A stretch of 64,000 nt of DNA from Nissolia schottii (GCA_003254905.1 QANU01047209.1:506695-570694), one strand, 5' to 3'. Shown: positions 38,805 through 50,379, counted from the stretch's first letter. Numbers and translations are program-made. The notes: a model not told the origin generated them from the sequence alone.

Positions 38805-39410
38805 CTATATTACATTGTAACCCGTCGTGGTTGTTCTCTTTGTGGGGCTTCCCACAACAGAAAGCAACCCTCCATCATAGCCTTCATCGACATACAAATC
38901 CTCTGTGCTCCTAAATGCCGCGTGCAGCACAACCACCGCGGCGCCAACGAGAACCGCCACCAGCACGTTCAGCCACACGCCGGTGAGCGCCACAGCCACC
39001 ACTGTCACCACAGCGAGCGAAGCCGCCACCACCTTGTCGTCGGCCACGCGCCCGAACAGCTCCACCGGGCGGTCCCTGAAGAAGTAGAGAAAGAACCAGG
39101 CGGCGAGCGCCATCAGGAACACGATGATGGAGAAAGGGTGCCACAGGAGGCTGAGGAAGAGGACGAAGAGGGCGATCATGGCGTAGTTGACGCGGAAGTG
39201 ATCGAGGTTGCGCCTCACGCGCAGGGAGGCCTCGCCGAGGGAATAGGGGCGCGTGAAGGAGTATAGAGCGAAGACCTCCTCCCATGGCCGGCGAGTGGAG
39301 AAGGCGCGTGGGGTTGAGGTCGCGGCGCGTGAGATGAAGTAGGGGCCGGTGGAGCTAGACGACGATGGGGAAGGGAGGGAGCTGTAATGGGGTGCTGAAG
39401 AAGAAGACAT
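38805..39410 (-). CDS. PRA1 (prenylated Rab acceptor) family protein
   Basis: This is an intronless gene for a 201-aa endomembrane protein of the PRA1/Yip3 family. These proteins act in vesicle traffic at the ER, Golgi and endosomes by binding prenylated Rab GTPases. A Ser/Pro-rich N-terminus (1 to about 40) is followed by the family signature: RRPWEEVF, RVRRNLDHFRVNYAMI, then a long hydrophobic pair (LFVLFLSLLWHPFSIIVFLMALAAWFFLYFF), a charged linker RDRPVELFGR, a second hydrophobic pair (about 137-172), and HAAFRSTEDLYVDE before the tail. One exon and about 200 residues are usual for plant PRA1. The F-type subgroup is possible but unproven. The start at MSSSSAPHY is chosen because the extra 18 residues from an upstream in-frame ATG at 39462-39464 do not look like this family. 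The coding region is far more GC-rich than its surroundings, especially at third positions, which leaves long chance frames on other strands. Confidence 0.93.
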   Translation of the reverse strand: MSSSSAPHYSSLPSPSSSSSTGPYFISRAATSTPRAFSTRRPWEEVFALYSFTRPYSLGEASLRVRRNLDHFRVNYAMIALFVLFLSLLWHPFSIIVFLMALAAWFFLYFFRDRPVELFGRVADDKVVAASLAVVTVVAVALTGVWLNVLVAVLVGAAVVVLHAAFRSTEDLYVDEGYDGGLLSVVGSPTKRTTTTGYNVI

Positions 39411-39464
39411 CACATCAGAGGCTAAAGAAAAACTTGAAAATTTTCTTAGAACCCACCACCCCAA

Positions 39465-40772
39465 GTGATTTTCTGTTCAAAGTTCGAAACTTTGACGCCA
39501 ATTAAATGGAAATTGACGAGACCAGGATCCGATAATATAAGCCTAACAGGCAATTTTTGATATTGCAGTTGATGGATGTGAGTGCGAGAGTGGGAATGGG
39601 AGAGGGGTTAGAACTTAGAAGGGGCGGGTGTGTCCGCGTTCTGTGTGGGTAAACGGTGTCGTTTATGTGGTTTGGTTGATGAAAAGGCAAAAGGGAGAGA
39701 ACGCAGGAAGGGCCTCGCTGTCGTTTACTTGGTGATCCAACCATGCCAGCGAGAGTGCATGGGTTTGCCGGGTCCCACTCCGCAGCAACGTGACAAGTGG
39801 CCAGCTCGTTCGTTTATGCATGTTTTGGTTGATTATTTATTATTCACAATAATAATTATAGTGAAGTGGTCTCGACGGAAAATAGAAATAGAAACACTAT
39901 TCCACATTTTTTACTTTGACTTAATCTTGGCACCCATCGTGACAAGAAGTATACTGAATGAAGAGAAATGCTACATGATGGACCCACGTCACGAATAACT
40001 CATCACGCTTGATTATTGTATGACTTAGTAGTTCCAAAATTGTTACATTTTACATTTTAGTACTATCTCAAAAAGACACGCCACTCTGTATTAGAAAAAT
40101 GGTGCGAAAAGCATTACTGGTTGGTTTTAAACATGACCAGTCTTAGGGCCACATGACACGAATGATTCAATGTGCCACTTTCCAAGCTCTTAGTCTCCCA
40201 CTGCAATTCCTTGATTTGCGTTTACTGATTTTCATTTTTTTTTTCTTTTCTTTTTAGTTTGAATATTATACTTGTTTCTCAATTTTTGATCTTGGGTATT
40301 CACTTACTATTGGCATTTCCTACGCAATTGCTAACCTTTGTGTTGTTGTAAATGCAATCATATTTAACCAACACATAAGGGTTGTTGGGTTGAAGAACAT
40401 TGGATTCGCCTTCTCTCTTTGGGGTGGGTTGAGAGGCAACTTATCAAGGTTTAAACTAAACATGCATTGGGCTAGCAGGTTCTTTGTTTCTTCATAAAAT
40501 TTATCGCTATTGAACTTGGCATGTGCTCCCTTCTGTCAACTTGCATACGTTTTATATTTTTAGATCAATGTATCTTAATAGTGTTACACTAGTGAGCCAA
40601 CCCCATTAAAAGTGACTTGCGAGCTTAAATGACTCAACCGGCAAAATTTCTCTATGACTCATTTCGGCCCAAGTATAGATGAATGGCCCAAAAAAAAATG
40701 GCCCCCTTACTGAACTCATGTGAGGGTTTGGCCTTTTTGACTCTATGCAAGTTGCCTCTTTTTTTCTTTTGA
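39465..40772. other. Intergenic DNA, PRA1 promoter side
   Basis: The first few hundred bases are the probable PRA1 5' region. I see no other gene. Pyrimidine-rich DNA precedes the insertion site of Copia element 2. Confidence 0.45.
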
Positions 40773-40777
40773 AAATG

Positions 40778-41123
40778 TGTTGGAAATTTATATTTCTAAT
40801 ATTTGTGGGTTCATATTCGTTAACAATTATATTAGTTGTCTATCATATATGTCTTAATTTGGTGATCTAATTATTTGGTTGAAAGCCTGTTAGATTTAAA
40901 GAAAAATGAATGTGGGCCCAAATGGATAGATGCCAGTATTGGCCCATCAGGGAATAATGGGAACCCTGATGAGCTTAAATACACAGGAACAGTTATGGTC
41001 CCCAATACACCAAATCAGAAAACGTTTCACCTCTCCCCATCAGAAGAGAAACCTCAGGAATTAAGGGATTTGATTGAGGAAGGTCACAGAACCATCGTCT
41101 TGTTCACGCTCAATCGCTGCAAA
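40778..41123 (+). repeat. 5' LTR of Copia element 2, 3'-truncated
   Basis: This LTR matches the right LTR from its first base up to CTGCAAA at 41123 and then jumps into leader sequence (CTATGAACCCTAAAT). Only 346 of about 435 bp remain. Confidence 0.9.
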
Positions 41124-42440
41124 TTCTATGAACCCTAAATGTGAATTTGAGAATTGGAAATTTTTGAATCCTTGTATCTTTTGACAAAGGCCTGGAGTAT
41201 GTTTTTCTAAAGCGATCATGGTGGAAGCACTCCTCGAACGTGCGTACGGCCTTGTGGCGGCGGCGACGTATGATCGCTGCTGACGCCAACACTGCACGGC
41301 GGGTGGCCCTTTGCTTTTTTTCCCCCCGCAAAGGTGAATGAAATGGCGCTAGAACTTGAGCCGTGATGCCGCGGTTGCGGTTGCGGGCACCATAGCAGCG
41401 GTTCACATTGCTGTTGATGGAGGCGTTTTCCTGCTGCCGCATTGAGGTTCTGGCAGCGGCAGCAGCGCATGAACCTGCGCTGGTGCTTTCGGTCCTTCTT
41501 GCTGGTGGCGCCACCGTCGTCAAGTTGCAGCCGCGATTTGCGCTAGCTGTTTGTGCGTGATGTTGGTGCTGCGGCTTGCTGCCGTGATTCGCGCAAAGAT
41601 TGCTGCCGTGATTCGCGGCAGCCACCGTTGAAGTCGCGGACGCCATGCATGCTGTTGCTGAATACGTGATTTTCGTGATTTGATACTGCAATTGAAGAGG
41701 AAAGAGGTTGCTGTTTTTGGGTTTTAATTGTTAAATAAAATAAAAACCTGAATTGGGCTTTTCCTTGGTAAAAGAGGTTGCTGGTTCTCAATTTTGTTTT
41801 TTACAAAACAATTTCTGTTTTAAAAGAATAATGGACCGTTTTCGTTTTGGGTGGTATCTGATTTGGGTTGCGGTTTTTTTTCTGTTTTAGGGTTCAAATT
41901 TTTTTTATTTTGCATGATGACTAATTTTTGTGTGCATTATTATTTTGTTTGAAATCAGATTGGGCCAAAAATATTTTTTTCTGGTCTAAATAGGAATGTT
42001 AGCACATGGGCCAATATGTTTTTGAATAAAAATTTCAAGAAAGGAAATTTTTTTTTTTCTGAAATGGGCTTATAAAGATTGTCAAGACCATAAAGCTTTA
42101 TTTGCATATATGATTTGGTTTTGATATTTATTCTAATAATTTTTAATTGAGTTAATTGAAATAGTATTGCCAAAGTAACCTCTGTTATGTAAATTAGCTT
42201 AATTGAAATTACATGGATGATCGTATCGATTTATTTATGTTAATTGTGCTCATCCCAAAGGAAGATACAGTTTGACCAAATAATGATATGCCTGTGATGA
42301 TAAATGTGTGACAATTATAAAGTTTTTTTTCATGTGAACAATAGTCGATCCAAATAAAGGCTATTGTTTGAATTGTCAACATTTGATCATTACGTTAAGA
42401 GTACCACTTACAGTTAATTTCTCTGTCCAAAAACTAGGAA
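41124..42440 (+). other. Leader of Copia element 2, with GC-rich island
   Basis: This is an untranslated stretch between the truncated LTR and gag. Bases 41210-41690 are GC-rich, with a repeated GCTGCCGTGATTCGCG motif (about 41578-41615). The rest is AT-rich. No conserved protein is seen on either strand. The long minus-strand frames here are Arg/Ala/Ser-rich by composition only. Confidence 0.55.
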
Positions 42441-43025
42441 TTAATGTTGTACCAGGTATCTTGTGATGGATTCTCATTTATATATAATTGTTTATGTCTT
42501 ATTTTCTTGACATGCTTAATTTATGTGAATATGTTTTGTTTTTTTGTTCTGGATACAGTTTCTGTTACTAGTGCTGTGAACATTTCTGCTCAAGCCAATA
42601 ACATCTCAATGCTAAATGGGACGAATTTCAAAGTCTGGAAAGAATTTGTCGAGATAATTCTCGGTTGTATGGACTTCGATCTTTCACTTAGGATGGAACG
42701 ACCCACTCCTACTCCAAAAAAATCCTGAAGAGGTTAAAATTGATAAGCGGTGTCGTTCCAACTGAATGTGCTTGATGATTATGAAACGCTTCATCCCAGA
42801 AGTGGTTTGGGGCTCCATTACTGAGAGTGTGAATGCCAAAGGGTTCCTTGGGGAAAGCAATATTTTGCCAAAAATGAAAAGGCAGAGGCAAGTAACCTTT
42901 TGGCCAAACTTGTCTCGATGAAGTATAAAGGCAAAGGGAACATAACGGAGTACATTATGGAAATGTCTAATCTCACGTCAAATTTAAAGTCACTAAAGTT
43001 AGAGCTGTCTGACGACTTGCTCGTG

Positions 43026-43097
43026 CACTTTGGGCAATAGATCTTTCTCCCTACACACTTTGGGCAATAGATCTCTCTCCCTACACACTTTGGGCAA
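43026..43097 (+). repeat. Short tandem array (30-bp unit, 2.4 copies) inside gag
   Basis: Units at 43026-43055 and 43056-43085 differ at one base, and a third partial unit of 12 bases follows. The repeat brings in TAG stops and replaces a gag segment that is single-copy in relatives. Confidence 0.85.
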
Positions 43098-46000
43098 TTC
43101 AAGGTGAGCTATAATACTCAGAAGGAAAAATGGCCCTTGAATGAGCTTATTTTTCACTGTGTGCAAGAGGAAGAGAAGCTGCAGAGAGATAAGACAGAAA
43201 GTGCTCAATTGGCTTCCACTTCTTAGAATAAAAGGAAAAGAAAAGCTAAGGATACTGGATAAGGTTCTTCTCAACAGAAGAAGAAGCAGAAAGGGCAAGA
43301 TAAGGAATTTACTTGCTTTTTCTGCAAGAAAGAAGGACACATGAAGAAAGATTGTGCTAAATATGTCGCTTGGCGTGTAAAGAAGGGTAAGTTCCTCGCT
43401 TTAGTTTGTTCTGAAGTTAATTTAGCTCTATACCTAAGGATACTTGGTGGGTAGATTCTAGTGCTACTATTCACATAAGCATGTCTATGCAGGGTTGCCT
43501 GTGGAGCCGATCACCAAGTGATGCTGAAAGATTCATCTTTGTGGGTGATGGCAATAAAGTTGCGGTGGAAGCTATACGGACTTTTAGATTACAATTAAAA
43601 ACTGGATTTCATTTGGATTTGTTTGAGACTTTTGTTGCACCGTCATTCAGACGGAATTTAATTTCTATTTCTAGTTTGGACAAATCAGGTTTTTCTTGTT
43701 CATTTGGAAATAATAAAGTAAGTCTCTCAAAATTCATGCGTTGTGGGTTCTGGTTCTTTGATTGATAATCTATATATGCTTGATGTCGCTGGTTCCTATA
43801 ATGAAATATTGCAAACAAGTTCAAGAGGTACAAAAGCGAAAAATTAAATGAGAATTCAGCCACCTTATGGCACAAGCATTTAGGTCACATCTCTAAACAG
43901 AGAATTCGGAGGCTTGTGTCGGATGAAATTCTTGAACCCTTAGATCTTTCTGACTTTCAAGTCTGTGTTGAATGTATCAAGGGAAAACAAACGAACATAA
44001 GGAAATTAGGTGTCGAAAGAGCTAAGGATGTCTTGGAACTAATACATATGGACATTTGTGGTCCATTTCCTATGCCATCTTGGAATGGACAACAATACTT
44101 TATTACGTTCATAGACGATTACTCTAGATACAGTTACCTATATTTAATTCATGAGAAGTCTTAATCCTTAGACATTTTTAAGTCTTTCAAGGCAAAAGTA
44201 GAACTTTAACTTGGAAAGAAAATTAAGGTTGTCAAATCTGATCGTGGTGGTGAATACTACGACAGATATGACGGATCAGGACAACAATGTCCAGGACCCT
44301 TTGCTCTTTTCCTCAATGAGTGTGAAATTGTTCCGCAATACACCATGTCGGGCAAACCCAACATGAACGGTGTTGCAGAACGACGAAATCGAACTCTTAA
44401 GGATATGGTAAGAAGTATGATTAGTCATTCTTCATTGCCAGGGTCACTTTGGGGAAAAGCCTTAAAGACCGCAGTTTATATCCTTAATAGGGTACCAAGC
44501 AAGGTAATAACCAAAACCCCTTATGAGCTATGGACTGGCAAAAATCCTAGCATAAGGCACTTGCACATTTGGGGTTGTCCAGCTGAGGCGCGGCCTTATA
44601 GGCCACATGAAAGAAAACTGGACGCAAGAACGGTTAGTTGCTATTTTGTTGGTTACGCTGAACACTCTCGGGAGTATAAGTTTTACAATCCCACATCCAG
44701 ATCCTTTTTTGAAACGGGAAATGCGAGATTTCTTGAGGAAGTTGAGTTTGAAGGGGAAGGAAACATAAGGAATATTGTCTTTGAAGAATAACCTATTATT
44801 GACAGTGATCAAGTCATTGTACCTATCATTGTTCAAGAAACAACTCCAATGTTAGACAATCCTAACATTATTCTGGAACAAGACAACATTAATGAGATTC
44901 TTCCTCATCCACCACCTATAGAACAAACTCAACCACCTCAAGAAGTGCCATTAAGAAGATCCACAAGAGAAAGGAGAAGTGCGATATCAAGCGATTACAT
45001 TATCTTTCTCCAAGAACATGGGGATGGCATTGGTTTAACAAAGGATGACCCAATCAACTTCTATCAAGCATGTGCAGTTCAAACTCTCATAAGTGGATTG
45101 ATGACGTGAAGGATGAGTTGAAATCTATGAAAGACAATGACGTTTGGGATCTTGTCGAATTCCCTGAAGGTGTGAAACCCATTGGCTGTAAATGGATATT
45201 TAAGACCAAGAGGGACTCAAATGGCAATGTCGAGATATATGAAGCTCGTCTTGTTGCTAAAGAATTTACTCAAAAGGAAGGCATTGACTACAAAGAGACT
45301 TTCTCTCCGGTATCCTCGAAAGACTCTTTTAGGACAATAATGGCACCGGTAGCTCATTTTGATTTGGAATTACATCAGATGGATGTCAAGACTGCATTTC
45401 TAAATGGAAACATTGATGAAACGATTTACATGGCACAACCAAAAAATTTTGTGTCAGGTGACCCAAAGTCTATGGTATGCAAGCTAAAAAAATCCATCTA
45501 TGGTCTCAAACAAGCTTCCCGTCAATGGCATCACAAGTTCCATCAAGTCATTGCCTCGTGCGGTTTTGAGGCAAATATCATTGGTGATTGTGTATATCAC
45601 AAGTTCAGTGAGAGTAAATATATCTTCCTGGTATTATATGTCGATGATATTCTGCTTGCTAGCAGCGATATAGGCTTATTGCACGAAACCAAGAGATTTC
45701 TAATGAAAAAGTTAGAAATGAAAGATCTTAGGAATGCATCTTTTGTATTAGGTATTCAGATACTAAGAGATCGCTCTCAAGGTATCCTAAAGTTGTCACA
45801 AAAAAGCTATATCGATAAAGTCTTAAATAGATTCAGCATGAAAGATAGTAAACCAGGAGACACACCCGTTGCTAAAGGAGACAATTCCAGTCTCAAACAG
45901 TGCCCTGATAATGACCTTGAAGGAAAAGAGATGCAGAAGATTCCTTATGCATAAGCGGTAGGTGAAACACCTTAGCTAACTGTTTACCCGTACGTAGTAA

Positions 46001-46581
46001 ACAATGCTCACTAGGTTGTTTGCTATCTGATTGGAATACTCTAGTCCGTAATTATCTTTTGGAAAATAGTGGTTGCTTAAAAAAATAAGGACCCATTTTA
46101 AATTTTTCACTTGTATAACATCAATACTGAAATAGAGCCATGCGTTGGAAATAAACAATTATAATAACAAAGCGGATAGCATTATAATAAGTAGAACAAG
46201 CAATATACATCCATGGGTCGACCATACAAGGTCATGTCACTGTATACATAATATGTACCTAGCTCAAAGTATCAGATACAGAATCCAAAATATACAGCAT
46301 CAAAATACAAGGACGACTGGAATGCTACTCAGTACGTCCTTATCCAAAATCTAAACAGCTATCTCTCTAAGCTCCTCCAATCCTAGCCGCTCATGGCTCA
46401 GCGGGCGGATCATCAGCATCATCAAAACAAGACTCATCTTCTTCGGTACCTGAAGTCATAAAATAGTGGGGAATGAGAACGGTAGGTTCTCAGTGGAATA
46501 ACTTAGTTCCTGCATCGTGTATTATATTATGTCGGACTTCAGGCCGCTCAGAGATCTCTAGGTGAACATGCATACTAAACA

Positions 46582-47135
46582 NNNNNNNNNNNNNNNNNNN
46601 NNNNNNNNNNNNNNNNNNNNNNNNNNNNNNNNNNNNNNNNNNNNNNNNNNNNNNNNNNNNNNNNNNNNNNNNNNNNNNNNNNNNNNNNNNNNNNNNNNNN
46701 NNNNNNNNNNNNNNNNNNNNNNNNNNNNNNNNNNNNNNNNNNNNNNNNNNNNNNNNNNNNNNNNNNNNNNNNNNNNNNNNNNNNNNNNNNNNNNNNNNNN
46801 NNNNNNNNNNNNNNNNNNNNNNNNNNNNNNNNNNNNNNNNNNNNNNNNNNNNNNNNNNNNNNNNNNNNNNNNNNNNNNNNNNNNNNNNNNNNNNNNNNNN
46901 NNNNNNNNNNNNNNNNNNNNNNNNNNNNNNNNNNNNNNNNNNNNNNNNNNNNNNNNNNNNNNNNNNNNNNNNNNNNNNNNNNNNNNNNNNNNNNNNNNNN
47001 NNNNNNNNNNNNNNNNNNNNNNNNNNNNNNNNNNNNNNNNNNNNNNNNNNNNNNNNNNNNNNNNNNNNNNNNNNNNNNNNNNNNNNNNNNNNNNNNNNNN
47101 NNNNNNNNNNNNNNNNNNNNNNNNNNNNNNNNNNN
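46582..47135. other. Assembly gap (554 N)
   Basis: This is a run of unknown bases within the nested insertion. Its true length and content cannot be read. The long frame that appears to cross it is meaningless. Confidence 0.99.
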
Positions 47136-47506
47136 TCAGTATTGGGCCTTTAGCCCTTTTTCAGCATCTCTGACATTCATGTACCTGCAACATGGCATAC
47201 TTGTTTCTCCATATTTCAATTCATTTCATTTTCTTTCTTTATCTCATCATGAATTCTCATTTTCTAACCTTGCTTTATCCTGAATGCATGAAATACGTCA
47301 CATACTACATGTAATTCATACGTTCACAACATTTTCCTCTTATACTCACCTAATTCAAATATAAATCTTAAGTTAGCAATCAATTATTAGAATATGTACT
47401 TCCAAGATTTTCCATAAAATTTCCTGGTCTCAAATTATTACAGCGGAACTACGTTTTCCACTCAACGGCTGGGGGCCCTCGGCCTTTAGCGTAACAGCCC
47501 CCTGTA

Positions 47507-47584
47507 CAGCCGCTCAGCCCGCCGCCCAGCGCGCCGCTCAGCGGACCGCTCAGCGCGGCGCTTAGCGCGTCGCCTGGCGCGCCT
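47507..47584. repeat. GC-rich degenerate tandem repeat (CGCTCAGCG-type)
   Basis: About seven degenerate copies of a 9-11 bp motif such as CGCTCAGCG, CGCCCAGCG and CGCTTAGCG follow one another, with strong CpG and palindromic content, inside otherwise AT-rich LTR-like DNA. A related CTCAGCGGGCGG occurs at about 46397-46408 on the other side of the gap. Confidence 0.7.
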
Positions 47585-49655
47585 GATGCCCTGTACCTGC
47601 AGAATTTTGGTTTTCTCCCTTTTCTTCCCAAGCACTTGCCTAGACTTTTCACACATCTATACCACATAATAATTCTACCTACTCCAAATCATAAAACTCC
47701 TTAGAATCATTTTCTAAGCCTATCATAATCTCTAACATCATGAAACCAACATACATATGCATTCAAACATAATCACATACATACACATAAACTCATCCAA
47801 CCATAAAAAGGATTAGGAAACTAGAGTTACCCACTTTGGCTAGCTTCTTGATAATTAAAGAAATGTGAACTCAAGCCTTGCTTGCTTGCTTGGCTTTCTT
47901 GACCTAAAATGAAAACATGAACATAATTAGGCCAAACATAGGTTATGGAAGATTAGGGTGTTAGACTTGTGAGCTTGGCTTCTTCTTGAAGAGAATTTTC
48001 TAACCTTGATACTAGGTTGCTTTCTAGATTAATTTGAGAGTGAATTAGGATGATAGAACAAGAGATGATGATGGAGCTTAGGGCTTTGGATGGCTTTAGG
48101 GTTTTGGAATTTCCTTGGAAGAAGAAAGGAAATGGATTTGGTCTCTTGTGTGTGTGTGTGGCTTCGTGAGAAAGAGGGCTGCCCGAGGGTTTTTAATCCC
48201 TTGGCCCTAGAGTCTTCTTATGTTTCCCTGTGTGGTTTTGTTCGTCTTCGTTCATTAACTGTTTATGTCCGAACGTCCTAAAAATATTTCGGACATACCG
48301 TGGTGACCTATAAATCTTCCTTATTCATATTTATATTTTTCTTGAAATATTCTCACATTATTTTCATATTAGTGTATTTTACAGACTCCTTTGAGTCACC
48401 CTTAAGTTCTCAAAATAGCCTAATACTAACCCAAACGTCTCCAAACGTCACGAGATCGCAAAATTATTATTTTTAACTAATACGATAGAGATTAATTAAA
48501 TTCTGTGAATTTTATTCCGTTTTTATCTCATCTTTTCTGTATTAACATATTCGTAATTATTTATTAAGCGGAATTTTAGCGAAGGAAAAACTTGGGTTGT
48601 TACAGTAGGGAGTCTAATGTACGCTCAATTCGTACTCATCCTGACATAGCATTTATAGTGGGAGTTTTGGGAAGATTTTTGAGCAATCCTGGTACACAGC
48701 ACTGGAAAGCGGCCAAACGCGTGATGCATTATTTGAAGAGAACAAAAGATTACATGCTCACTTATCAGAGATCGGACAGTTTAGAGATCATCGGGTACTC
48801 CTACTCCAATTTTGCGATGGCAGGAGAATCTATCTCATGGAAGTCTGCTAAACAGACACTTATAGCTTCTTCAACTATGGCAGCAGAGTTTATAACTTGC
48901 TATAAGGCATCTAACCACAGGGTATGGCGCCGAAATTTTATCACTAGTTTGCGTGTGGTTGATAGCATTGATCGACCACTAAGGATTTATTGTGACAATA
49001 ACTCGACAGTCCTTTATTCCAACAACAACAGGAGTGCAACGAAGTCGAAGTTTATCGACATCAAGTTCCTAGTTGTTAAAGAAAGAGTTTAGAATAGACA
49101 GATTTTTATAGAACATATAGGGACTAATTTTATGCTGGCTGATCCATTAACTAAGGGTTTCACACCTAAGGTTTTTCATGAGCATACTGCTCACATGGGT
49201 GTTATTCGTGAGGATGCCTTAGTTTAGTGGGAGTCTTTTTGTTCTATTGGATATTATTTATTTGACTTATGCATAATAAAGTTGATGGTTTATAATTCAA
49301 TTCTGAACTCACTTATGTTTGGTATATGCAACGATTCTATTGCATTTAAGGACTTTGGATTGATCTCACTAAAGATTAAAGAATGACAGTTGGAAATGGA
49401 CATGATTGAGATCACATTGCATGTAGTTTCCATGTTACTCATCCACATTTGATCTATGTCATTAAGAGTGTGCTGATATGGTGATCATTCTGGTTTATTC
49501 ACAATTTCTGGTGACAAAAGCTTTAATTCCATTATCGATACTTGAGATGGACCAGATTGTTAAAGAAAGTCTAAAGACAAATAGCATTCGGATGCGCGCC
49601 TTAGGAACTTGTGATATAATTGTTTAAAGGACGATATGTAGCCCAAGTGGGAGAT

Positions 49656-50090
49656 TGTTGGAAATTTATATTTTCAATATTTGTGGGCTCATATTCGTTA
49701 ACGATTATATTAGCTGTTTATCATCTATGGCTTAATTTGGTGATGTAATTATTTGGTTGAAAACCTGTTAGACTTAAAGAAAAACGAATATGGGCCCAAA
49801 TTGGTAGACGCCAGTATTGGCCCATCAGGGGATACTGGGAACCTTGGTGAGCTTAAATACACAGGAACGATTATGGTCCCCAATACACCAAATCAGAAAA
49901 TGTTTCACTTCTCCCCATCAGAAGAGAAACCTCAGGAACTAAGGGATTTGGTTGAGGAAGGCCACAGAACCATCGTCTTGTTCGCGCTCAATTGCTGCAA
50001 AGGTTTCGCTGTCATCAACCTTAGATACATGTATTTTGTAATCCTATAATCCTTAATTATCTGACGTGATGTAGATCGTTATTTCTAACA
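49656..50090 (+). repeat. 3' LTR of Copia element 2 (complete)
   Basis: This 435-bp LTR starts TGTTGGAAAT just after the polypurine tract, ends TCTAACA, and is followed at once by the target duplication AAATG. It matches the 5' LTR with scattered substitutions. Confidence 0.93.
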
Positions 50091-50095
50091 AAATG

Positions 50096-50346
50096 ATCTT
50101 TTTCTTCCAACTTTTTAAAGTAAAAAAAAAAAGGCGATGTGAGAAATGAGTCAACCGAAAATGATCTAATTTAAATGGGCTTAGAGTTCAACTCATTTTT
50201 GCAAGTAGTTGGACCGTCTCAATGGATTTGACCCATTTTAACTGCCCTGTTTTAAGGCATAATTGTGCTGACCCAACAAAAAAGGAGAAACAAGTTGCAA
50301 CCTTACACACATAAATTATTAGTAGTTGACACAATTGTGTTGGGAA

Positions 50347-50379
<33 letters not shown>

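Larger units (their letters stand above)
45963..48604. mobile_element. Nested solo-LTR-like insertion inside Copia 2 pol
   Basis: This 2642-bp block (554 of it N) interrupts the reverse transcriptase/RNase H junction. It begins TGAAACACC and ends GGTTGTTACA, so it has TG..CA ends and a short imperfect terminal inverted repeat. It is flanked by the exact 5-bp duplication GTAGG (45958-45962 and 48605-48609). No reverse transcriptase, gag, primer site or second LTR copy is visible in the 619 bp left or 1469 bp right of the gap. This fits a solo LTR of a large-LTR retrotransposon, probably Gypsy-type. A non-autonomous element with its inside hidden in the gap is not excluded. Confidence 0.75.
42559..49227 (+). 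pseudogene. Copia element 2 gag-pol, broken and split by an insertion
   Basis: Gag starts near 42559 and is frameshifted at about 42720 and near 43025, where a 30-bp unit is tandemly repeated. The zinc knuckle near 43310-43360 (CFFCKKEGHMKKDC) is intact. The protease motif near 43455 reads DSSAT instead of DSGAT. Integrase pieces lie at 43860-44164 (HHCC finger, IHMDICGPF, TFIDDYSRY) and 44165-44791 with a stop between them. Reverse transcriptase at 45070-45954 keeps QMDVKTAFLNG and YVDD. A Ser codon has become TAA at 45952-45954, just before the insertion. RNase H resumes at 48605 with a 1-base frame change, has lost about 20 residues around the DSDxAGC..SGY segment, and stops again at 49090. 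No piece can give a working polyprotein. Confidence 0.9.
40778..50090 (+). mobile_element. Copia element 2: Ty1/copia LTR retrotransposon with nested insertion
   Basis: The element spans 9.3 kb, of which 2.6 kb is a later insertion. It is flanked by an exact 5-bp duplication, AAATG (40773-40777 and 50091-50095). Both LTRs start TGTTGGAAATTTATATTT, and the right one ends TTTCTAACA. The order is LTR, GC-rich leader (41210-41690), gag, protease, integrase, reverse transcriptase, RNase H, polypurine tract (AAGTGGGAGAT, about 49643-49655) and LTR. The 5' LTR lacks its last 89 bp, and the primer site and start of the leader are missing too, so it cannot prime a new cycle. Its pol is close to that of Copia element 1, and both resemble the plant Tnt1-like group. 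Confidence 0.94.

Noticed and set aside
38905-39285. Other long frames on both strands over the PRA1 gene
   Set aside because: They are shadows of the real PRA1 frame caused by high GC at third codon positions.
39411-39464. Upstream in-frame ATG extending the PRA1 protein by 18 residues
   Set aside because: PRA1 relatives begin with a Ser-rich stretch like MSSSS; the extension has no family support.
41110-41691. Long minus-strand frame rich in Arg, Ala and Ser
   Set aside because: It lies in the GC-rich leader of Copia element 2, opposite to the direction of the element; GC-rich DNA gives long chance frames.
46562-47173. 203-codon frame
   Set aside because: It exists only because a run of N contains no stop codons.
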